From Spirochaetes bacterium ADurb.BinA120 (lineage in GTDB: Bacteria > Spirochaetota > UBA4802 > UBA5368), in NCBI GenBank assembly GCA_002069125.1, contig MVZN01000033.1, forward strand, positions 1 to 32,314: DNA of 32,314 nt, written 5' to 3'. Below, one piece after another: positions 1 to 5,278 of this stretch; position 1 is the stretch's first letter, and each line of letters opens with the position of its first letter. The notes under the pieces were generated by a model that made no database searches, was not told where the DNA came from, and was given only the letters and a program-made list of their open reading frames with translations. The translations under genes were made by a program, and so were the position numbers.

Positions 1-12
1 TTCGATATGATT

Positions 13-29
13 ACATAACACTGTTATGT
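13..29. repeat. Short palindrome ACATAAC-act-GTTATGT
   Basis: Seven-base perfect inverted arms around a three-base loop at the very left edge. It could be an operator or part of a terminator of a gene outside the window. There is no clear T-tract, so no role is assigned. Confidence 0.4.
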
Positions 30-215
30 TGCCGGCTTTGCAACCATATTTTTTGTGCGATTCGCAAAAATGTTCTCCTTCCTGAAGGCGACCCGGGGCC
101 AAATCCATATTCAATATGTGGGATGCGCTCGTGTTTCCGGCTGATCCAAGCGCCCAAATTCACGCGCCGGGAATCCTGTAAAAAGCGCCTTTTATCTGAA
201 AATAGTACTTGTAAT

Positions 216-236
216 TCGGGGGGTGGCACGGTAGCG
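216..236 (+). repeat. Left copy of a 20-21 bp inverted repeat (TCGGGGGGTGGCAC core)
   Basis: The core TCGGGGGGTGGCAC followed by GTAGCG recurs in reverse complement at 2215-2235, with a single one-base insertion in this copy. The two copies bracket the cysteine-containing ORF and gltS. An AT-rich hairpin (240-261) lies on the inner side of this copy. It looks like a dispersed intergenic repeat or the ends of a cassette. No transposase lies between the copies. Confidence 0.6.
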
Positions 237-239
237 TTT

Positions 240-261
240 ATTTGAATTTTACTATTCAAAT
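240..261. promoter_or_regulatory. AT-rich inverted repeat upstream of the 150-aa ORF
   Basis: ATTTGAAT and ATTCAAAT are perfect 8-base inverted arms separated by TTTACT, ending 23 bases before the start codon at 285. The position suits an operator or the 5' hairpin of the transcript. No factor can be named. Confidence 0.4.
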
Positions 262-284
262 TGTCCGTGTGACTATGGTAAGCG

Positions 285-737
285 ATGAAAAGATTCAACA
301 GCGCACTCGCGCAGTTCATGACCAACAAGGCGATCCGCCTTAACGAGGTCATCAATGTTCCGGAACACCTGTTTTTTATAGACGAGGACCGGGATGAAAT
401 CATGGCCTGGAACCGCGCCCGCGCCCGGCAGACATGGCGTCGGCTTAAGAACAACGTCATCAAGCTAAAATCGGCCGGCATCAATCCCGATTTATGTATA
501 TTCTGCATCTACAACAACTTCAAATACCTCAAGCGCACCGCCTGCAAGGACTGCGGCTACGGCCGGCGCCACGGCCTCTGCGACAGCAAGACCCGGGCCA
601 ACGATTACGCCACCATCATGCGCGCTTTCGGCTATGCCGAGGAGAACCCACTCCGCTTTTTTACCGATTCATATTACCGGCGACTGATAGTCGGCATCGA
701 AAAGGAGCTTGGCATCTACTGGTGGATGCTCTGGTAA
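285..737 (+). CDS. Unrecognised cysteine-containing protein, 150 aa
   Basis: I do not recognise this family. The ORF starts at ATG 285 with only a weak ribosome-binding site. The N-terminal half is charged and rich in Arg/Lys (about residues 40-65). The middle carries CIFC (about 71-74), then CKDC (about 88-91) and one more Cys near residue 99, an arrangement that could bind zinc or an Fe-S cluster. The C-terminus is aromatic (YWWMLW). No signal peptide or membrane helix is visible. The last 22 bases overlap, tail to tail, the 3' end of the convergent gltS gene. Together with gltS it sits between the two arms of an inverted repeat. Codon use looks like that of its neighbours, so I believe it is coding, but function is unknown. 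Confidence 0.6.
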   Translation: MKRFNSALAQFMTNKAIRLNEVINVPEHLFFIDEDRDEIMAWNRARARQTWRRLKNNVIKLKSAGINPDLCIFCIYNNFKYLKRTACKDCGYGRRHGLCDSKTRANDYATIMRAFGYAEENPLRFFTDSYYRRLIVGIEKELGIYWWMLW

Positions 738-2089
738 GGCCCGGGGTGCCGATGGAAGAACCCGGCCGCGGCCGCGACGCCTAAAAATAACAGCATTATT
801 CCCGTTAGAACCAGAAAGGCCCACACGGGACCCATCCCAATCAGCAGCATTGGCGAAATCGAAGTGATCAGCCCTCCCCCCAGGAGCGGCTCGTAAACGA
901 TCTGCTTGAATCCGAAGGAGGGCGCGGCGGCGGTCCTGTATTCCGGGTCCACTATCCTCAGCAATAAAAGCCCGACGGCCGTAACCCCCGTCTGCATTCC
1001 GAATTCCACCACTCCGCGTTCGAACCATGCGTCCGGAAACATCCGCGGCGCGAGAAACCAGGTGAGCGCGAGCATCCAGACAAGCCCGGCAATCATGAGG
1101 ATGGAGAACGGCGCGGCGTAATCGAGAACCACGCGCAAATTGAGGGAAGCGATGGCCGAGGCGACCAGGATGTCGAGGGATAACCCCTGTATTCGTTCGA
1201 AGCTCTGACGGTCCAGCAGCCGGTCGACCTTGAGCCTGGATGAGGCGGCCTGAACGGCAATTCCGCCCAGCATGGCGAGAGGAAATAAGGGAAAGCTCTT
1301 CAGGATGGGATGCAGTCCTCGCATAACGCTGTAGGCCAGCCAGCCGATTAGAATGCTTACCCCTACGAATCCAAGGTGAAATGCCAGTGGCTCGATCGCG
1401 TTCGTGGAAACCGTGGACGTCCCTATGGAGCGGCGATTGCCAATTTCCAATATGCCTGAAAGAACGTCGCGCGGTATGGACCCGGGGCTGTTTATCAGAA
1501 GCGCGTACCTTCGTCTTGCCGCGATATTGACCAGAAGCATGCCGAAAACCACCGAAACTGTAATGCCCACCGTGGCCGACATGAGCCCAAGATCGCAGCC
1601 ATCCGGAAATCCAAGCGCGCCGAAAACCTCGCACATGCCGGACGCGGTGCCATGTCCGCCGGAGAAGCCGATCTCCAGAATGGTCGCGAATATCGGGGGC
1701 ACGCCGAATAGCGGCGTGAGCAGTGTCATCGTAAGGAGAATCGCGACGAAGTATTGTCCGAATCCGGCCAGAAATCCATAACAAATCTGGGGTCCGGCCT
1801 CGCGCCACACAGTCCCCGGCGATGGAATAGCGTGCCCAAGGAACATGCATGCGAACACGACCGAAATAAGCCTGCCTGGAAGCCCGCCCCATATTTCGAT
1901 TATTCCCGCCGGAATGAGGCCAAGGGCCTGAGGCCCCAAGATCAGACCTATAAATCCCGCAATGAGCGAGGATGGCAGGAGTATCCGTTGAAGAAGGCGT
2001 ATGCGAGCGCGCAAAAAGGTCGCGAAAAGCAACAACAACGCCAGAAGAGAAACGGCCAGCATAAGGTTATTTAATTGTTCCGCGGTCAT
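716..2089 (-). CDS. gltS: Sodium/glutamate symporter family protein (GltS-like)
   Basis: A predicted inner-membrane protein of 457 residues with about ten or more hydrophobic segments along its whole length. It fits the ESS (glutamate:Na+ symporter) family, which imports glutamate with sodium. The family signature is visible: an early LPSSLIAGFIGLILGP helix (about 39-53) and the re-entrant-loop motif GGHGTASGM (about 144-152). E. coli GltS is about 400 residues, so this one is somewhat longer, mainly at the C-terminus. The start at 2089 has AAGGGG six bases upstream. The 3' end overlaps the convergent 150-aa ORF by 22 bases. The substrate is inferred from the family; other carboxylates are possible. 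Confidence 0.85.
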   Translation of the reverse strand: MTAEQLNNLMLAVSLLALLLLFATFLRARIRLLQRILLPSSLIAGFIGLILGPQALGLIPAGIIEIWGGLPGRLISVVFACMFLGHAIPSPGTVWREAGPQICYGFLAGFGQYFVAILLTMTLLTPLFGVPPIFATILEIGFSGGHGTASGMCEVFGALGFPDGCDLGLMSATVGITVSVVFGMLLVNIAARRRYALLINSPGSIPRDVLSGILEIGNRRSIGTSTVSTNAIEPLAFHLGFVGVSILIGWLAYSVMRGLHPILKSFPLFPLAMLGGIAVQAASSRLKVDRLLDRQSFERIQGLSLDILVASAIASLNLRVVLDYAAPFSILMIAGLVWMLALTWFLAPRMFPDAWFERGVVEFGMQTGVTAVGLLLLRIVDPEYRTAAAPSFGFKQIVYEPLLGGGLITSISPMLLIGMGPVWAFLVLTGIMLLFLGVAAAAGFFHRHPGPYQSIHQ

Positions 2090-2170
2090 CCGGCCCCTTA
2101 TGATAATATATTTCTACGCAAGACTAATCAACAAGCCCTCCATGTCAACATAGTTGTTCCTTTAATAATT

Positions 2171-2190
2171 GTCCTCTTTAAAAAAAGGAC
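2171..2190. repeat. Hairpin GTCCT(c)TTT / AAAaAGGAC
   Basis: A 20-base inverted repeat with one mismatch lies in the upstream region of gltS, on the inner side of the right inverted-repeat copy. This mirrors the hairpin at 240-261. It could be part of the same repeat element or a gltS regulatory structure. Confidence 0.4.
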
Positions 2191-2214
2191 GTGATGCAAG
2201 CCCAACGCCCCCGG

Positions 2215-2235
2215 CGCTACGTGCCACCCCCCGAG
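2215..2235 (-). repeat. Right copy of the 20-21 bp inverted repeat
   Basis: Read on the minus strand it gives CTCGGGGGGTGGCACGTAGCG-type sequence, matching 216-236 except for one base missing before GTAGCG. The following minus-strand bases (GCCGGGGGCGTTGGGCTTGC) are absent from the left copy, so the shared part is short. Confidence 0.6.
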
Positions 2236-2299
2236 GGGATTTACCTAGTACCGCTTGCCGGATACGGCCCATGCACTGACTGACGCCATCGAACAGCCG

Positions 2300-2461
2300 T
2301 TAAGCAGCATGCACGGACGCGCCCGAGGCGAAGTCGCCCGCTATGCCGTCCTGGCGCGGGCGACACTTCCGACATCCTGGCGGTAGGATATTCCACGATG
2401 GACCTTCCGCAGCCGAACAGAGAGTCCATGGAATAACCAGCAGTAAAACACAAAGAACCAT
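2300..2461 (-). pseudogene. Possible remnant of a secreted-protein gene
   Basis: From ATG 2461 the minus strand encodes a typical signal peptide (MVLCVLLLVIPWTLCSAAEG) followed by only about 33 residues to a stop. There is no good ribosome-binding site, and the residues after the signal peptide look unlike a folded domain. It could be the start of a broken exported-protein gene, a very small secreted peptide, or chance. Confidence 0.25.
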
Positions 2462-2650
2462 TTTTACGGATAATCCCGGATTGCCTTTGATACATTCATG
2501 CTGAAAGTCCAGGCCCCGCGCCGCTTGAGCGGCAAGACCATCGGTGCCGCACAGAACGTGCCAATGTCGGCGAAGCGACAGGAGGTCGCTTCTTTCGTCG
2601 ACCGTTTGAGCGCAGCCCCTCCGGCGACTGATCGAGCGCGTTTTTCTTTG

Positions 2651-2677
2651 CTTCTTTTTCCGCGATGAAAAAGAAAG
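2651..2677. repeat. Hairpin CTTTTTC-cgcgat-GAAAAAG
   Basis: Seven perfect pairs (2654-2660 with 2667-2673), extended outward with a bulge, and embedded in GCGCG...GCGCG flanks. There is no T-tract directly after the stem, so it is not a standard terminator. It may be a repeat element. Confidence 0.4.
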
Positions 2678-2834
2678 CGCGGTTCCCCCATTTACTGAAG
2701 GGTGCGCACCTGGCCCTGGAGGGTTTGGTGGAGAGGCTAACATGAAAATAATTTCTGTTTAGCTCCTTTAGTATCTGGTTGTAGAACTGGTTGAGCCCGA
2801 AAAATGACTTTTTATACCTCCCCCTGATAATCCC

Positions 2835-2863
2835 TTGACAAAATTTAAGTATTATAGTATAAT
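2835..2863 (+). promoter_or_regulatory. Perfect-consensus sigma-70-type promoter for fmdB leader
   Basis: TTGACA (2835-2840), a 17-base AT-rich spacer and TATAAT (2858-2863). Both hexamers and the spacing are exact consensus. Transcription should start near 2870, leaving a leader of about 150 bases before the fmdB start at 3023. This is the strongest promoter visible in the window. Confidence 0.8.
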
Positions 2864-2869
2864 CTAAAG

Positions 2870-3022
2870 TGATATGATGATTCAGGAATAGGCTTGTTCT
2901 AAGTATTTGGTTCTTACACCCGCCAAAGGAGTGAAGCATAAGTTCTGATACTTATTTAGACGGATGCGAAACAGGCAGGCCTGTTATTTGAACAAAGATT
3001 ATTCCATGGACGAGGACAGCTA
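2870..3022 (+). ncRNA. Structured leader or small RNA upstream of fmdB
   Basis: Nested complementary segments are visible: TTGTTC (2894-2899) with GAACAA (2990-2995), and AAGTAT (2901-2906) with ATACTT (2948-2953). A separate hairpin is AACAGG-CAGG-CCTGTT (2970-2985). The loop region contains AAAGGAG. It does not match a riboswitch class I know. It could be a regulatory leader or a short independent RNA read into fmdB. The pairing is seen in the sequence; function is inferred. Confidence 0.35.
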
Positions 3023-3211
3023 ATGCCACTGTACGAATTCTCATGTAAAAAATGCGGTACCATCTTCACGGAACTTCGCAAAATGGGGGACGATAAATCG
3101 GCCAAATGCCCCGAATGCGGCTCCGACGATACCGGAAGGCTCATTTCGAGCTTCGCCTCCGCCTCGTCGGCGAGGGCGGGCGGGAGCTGTTCCCCGTCAG
3201 GAGGCGGTTGA
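3023..3211 (+). CDS. FmdB-family zinc-ribbon protein
   Basis: A 62-residue protein beginning MPLYEFSCKKCG, the characteristic start of FmdB-type putative regulatory proteins. Cys8, Cys11, Cys29 and Cys32 form the two CxxC knuckles expected to bind one zinc. The tail is Ser/Ala/Gly-rich and ends in GGG, as is common in the family. The biochemical role of these proteins is poorly defined; FmdB was named as a proposed regulator of formamidase/amidase genes in Methylophilus. It is a single-gene unit: a consensus promoter and long leader upstream, a terminator six bases downstream, and a convergent neighbour. GAGGA lies a few bases ahead of the ATG. Confidence 0.85.
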   Translation: MPLYEFSCKKCGTIFTELRKMGDDKSAKCPECGSDDTGRLISSFASASSARAGGSCSPSGGG

Positions 3212-3216
3212 CGCCC

Positions 3217-3248
3217 CTTTTAAGGGCCGGTCCGGCCTTAAAAGTTTT
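3217..3248 (+). terminator. Rho-independent terminator after fmdB
   Basis: CTTTTAAGG (3217-3225) pairs perfectly with CCTTAAAAG (3236-3244). The interior CCGG-t-CCGG extends the stem, and TTTT follows. The symmetry means it may also stop transcripts of the convergent glycyl-radical operon ending at 3267. Confidence 0.75.
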
Positions 3249-3266
3249 ACAACCGATATACTATCC

Positions 3267-4109
3267 TCAGAAATTTGTAACGGGCCGTAGCTCGACCGCG
3301 GGGTACACCTGTCCCTGTTTTGGCGGCATGGGATTGTACACCCATTCAATATCGACCGTTCCGAGCCTCCCGCCCCGGTAACGGGAGACACCGTTGAAGG
3401 TGCCCCGCACCAGCACGTCCTCCATATCGAGGCTTAAGCCGAACACCGCGACAGCGGCCCCCCCGGGCACTGCGGCGAGCTCATCCCCGTAGGCCGATGG
3501 CGAGAAGGCGAGCCTCCCGCTTCCCGCGGCCTGGCATTGTATTACCGGTATCAGGACTGGGAAGCCATCACCACCTACATAGGCCAGAAATTTGAGGGAG
3601 TCCATTCGGTTGAAAAGCCCTTCGGCCCATTTCGAGAGTATTCGTTCGCCCGATCTCCCGGCCCCTCCCTTGAAGAGCCCGGTTAGAAGCGCCCCCATGA
3701 CGATTCCGCCCATGGGGAGCTTCTCGCGCCCGTAGGTTTCGACCAGGTCCATGTAGTGGACGGTGTGAATGCCGAAATAGGCATTATATCGGAACATGGG
3801 CTTTCTGTTGAACATCTCGTAGTCGGGCCCCTCCCCTGTTTCGCCGGTCCAGAGGGCCTTGCCTCGCCAGAGCTCTTTTTGGAGCGTCATTATGAGGAAG
3901 CCGGTTTTGGGGTTCTTCTTTACGTGCCTCTTGCTCATGCCTTCAGTAAACTGGCCCCAGTACATGGTATTCGGCGTTTTTGCCTGAAGCGCCGTAATAA
4001 GCGTAATATGCGGCAGCCCGTCCGGATTGACCGTGGCTATAAGGCCTATCTTGGCATCCGGTTCAAATTTCGGCATGTCCGCTTCGTTAAAAGATTTCTG
4101 ACAAGGCAT
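3267..4109 (-). CDS. FMN-binding split-barrel protein (pyridoxamine-phosphate-oxidase-like)
   Basis: A 280-residue cytoplasmic protein. The N-terminal part (about 18-75, IGLIATVNPDGLPHITLI then MSKRHVKKNPKTGFLIMT) has the strand pattern of the PNPOx-like FMN-binding split barrel. A second, weaker barrel-like repeat may occupy about 170-270 (LKFLAYVGGDGFPVLIPV). Proteins of this fold bind FMN, F420 or heme and act as small redox enzymes or reductases. It is the last gene of the glycyl-radical operon, 56 bases after the activase, so it probably acts on the same pathway, for example reducing a product, reactivating the system or sensing flavin. The start at 4109 is preceded by GGAGGGACTCC. The specific substrate is not recognisable. 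Confidence 0.7.
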   Translation of the reverse strand: MPCQKSFNEADMPKFEPDAKIGLIATVNPDGLPHITLITALQAKTPNTMYWGQFTEGMSKRHVKKNPKTGFLIMTLQKELWRGKALWTGETGEGPDYEMFNRKPMFRYNAYFGIHTVHYMDLVETYGREKLPMGGIVMGALLTGLFKGGAGRSGERILSKWAEGLFNRMDSLKFLAYVGGDGFPVLIPVIQCQAAGSGRLAFSPSAYGDELAAVPGGAAVAVFGLSLDMEDVLVRGTFNGVSRYRGGRLGTVDIEWVYNPMPPKQGQVYPAVELRPVTNF

Positions 4110-4165
4110 GGAGTCCCTCCTGTGTTATCGTTCCGTGCGCCCGTAACTCCAACGGCGCAGGCAAC

Positions 4166-5260
4166 TCAGCATGTGGCGCATCCCTTGACGAGCTTAAGGT
4201 GCCCTTTGGTATGGACAGTAGCGGCCTCCTTTTCGACGCGCGGCGCGCCCGTCCATTGGGCTATGGACGGATCGGGAAGCATCTTCCGGGCGGCCTCCAC
4301 AAGTTCGTCGAGCGAGGAGCGCGACAAAAGCGGCGTATCCTGGAATTCCCATTCCATCCCCAGCCTTCGGTATTTATCGCGGCATAGGTTGTTGAACGAG
4401 CAGAGCTCCCAGCGCTCCACCGAGCCGGCCAGGTTTTCCGCTATAAATCCGGCTATGGCCGTCAGGTTCTCGACCGTAGCCGTGGCCCCGGGGATTAAGG
4501 GCGTTCGTATCCAGAGCGATAAAGGCCGCCCGGAGCCCTTTTTGAAGTCCCGAACGAACAGAAGGTTTTCGAGGATGCGCTCGTTAAGGGCGCCGGTGCG
4601 GCGCCTGTGCTCCTCGCTGTCCATTATCTTAAGGTCGAATAGCACCAGGTCCGCGTGCGGAAGAACCGCCTCCAGGGACCGGCGTGAGGCGTATCCGCAG
4701 GTGTCGAGCGCCGTGTGGAGCCCGCGTTCGCGGCAATGGCGAAGGAACTCCGAAACAAACGGCGCCTGCACCGTCGGCTCGCCTCCGGAGGCCGTTATGC
4801 CGCCGCCGGACTGCTCGAAGTAGGCCCTGTCCTTCTCGACCTCGCGCACGAGCATTTCGAGCTCCCACTCTTTGCCAAGCAGCTCCATGGCCGTCGAGGG
4901 GCATACATCGGCACAGATGCCGCAGCCGGTGCAGATGTCGCGGTCTATCGTCATGCCGGAGCCGTCCAGTCGAAGAGCCCCTTCCGGGCAGGCCTCCACG
5001 CAGGTGGCGCATCCTATGCAGCGGTTCTCGATCCATTGCACCTGCGGCCTGCCGGATATGCTCTCGGGGTTGTGGCACCATGCGCAGGCCAGGCCGCAGC
5101 CCTTGAAAAAGACTGTGGTGCGTATGCCCGGACCGTCCTCGGTCGACATGCGCTGGATGTTAAGGACGGTCGCGGTGAGCTTTTTCCCTTCGCTCGAGGT
5201 TCGTGTCATTGTATCGTTCGTTCCGCGGGCCGGGCTCTTCCGGTAACTCCCCCGCCTCAT
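4166..5260 (-). CDS. Glycyl-radical enzyme activating protein (radical SAM)
   Basis: A radical-SAM activase that uses S-adenosylmethionine and a [4Fe-4S] cluster to put the glycyl radical on the neighbouring enzyme. After the family signature NIQRMSTEDGPGIRTTVFF comes the CxxxCxxC site (CGLACAWC, about residues 54-61). Two ferredoxin-type cluster motifs follow (CIGCATCVEACPEG and CTGCGICADVCPST), and then the SGGGITASGGEPT motif. These two extra clusters are typical of activases other than the one for pyruvate formate-lyase. The tail ends in GCATC, two extra cysteines. ATG 5260 was chosen because GGGAGG lies upstream and the gene follows the enzyme by 18 bases. An internal ATG at 5209 is an alternative without a good ribosome-binding site. 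Confidence 0.92.
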   Translation of the reverse strand: MRRGSYRKSPARGTNDTMTRTSSEGKKLTATVLNIQRMSTEDGPGIRTTVFFKGCGLACAWCHNPESISGRPQVQWIENRCIGCATCVEACPEGALRLDGSGMTIDRDICTGCGICADVCPSTAMELLGKEWELEMLVREVEKDRAYFEQSGGGITASGGEPTVQAPFVSEFLRHCRERGLHTALDTCGYASRRSLEAVLPHADLVLFDLKIMDSEEHRRRTGALNERILENLLFVRDFKKGSGRPLSLWIRTPLIPGATATVENLTAIAGFIAENLAGSVERWELCSFNNLCRDKYRRLGMEWEFQDTPLLSRSSLDELVEAARKMLPDPSIAQWTGAPRVEKEAATVHTKGHLKLVKGCATC

Positions 5261-5278
5261 GCCGCGGAAGCGCCTCCC

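Larger units (their letters stand above)
2236..2834. other. Gene-poor intergenic stretch
   Basis: About 600 bases between the gltS upstream region and the fmdB promoter with no convincing intact gene. It holds a hairpin (2651-2677) and a short minus-strand reading frame that begins with a good signal-peptide-like stretch (2300-2461). Long frames on the minus strand here have compositions unlike the neighbouring genes. It may be a decayed region. Confidence 0.5.

Noticed and set aside
669-1892. 407-codon minus-strand frame overlapping gltS
   Set aside because: It is an out-of-frame shadow of gltS; the composition is Arg/His-rich with no recognisable domain, and the gltS frame has clear membrane helices and the GGHGTA motif.
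2496-2939. 147-codon minus-strand frame in the intergenic stretch
   Set aside because: No ribosome-binding site, no domain, low-complexity Arg/Lys runs, and it runs across the consensus promoter of the opposite strand.
2931-2948. Five-codon leader peptide (GTG to TGA) in the fmdB leader
   Set aside because: The Shine-Dalgarno-like AAAGGAG overlaps the proposed start, and the peptide lacks the codon runs of an attenuator.
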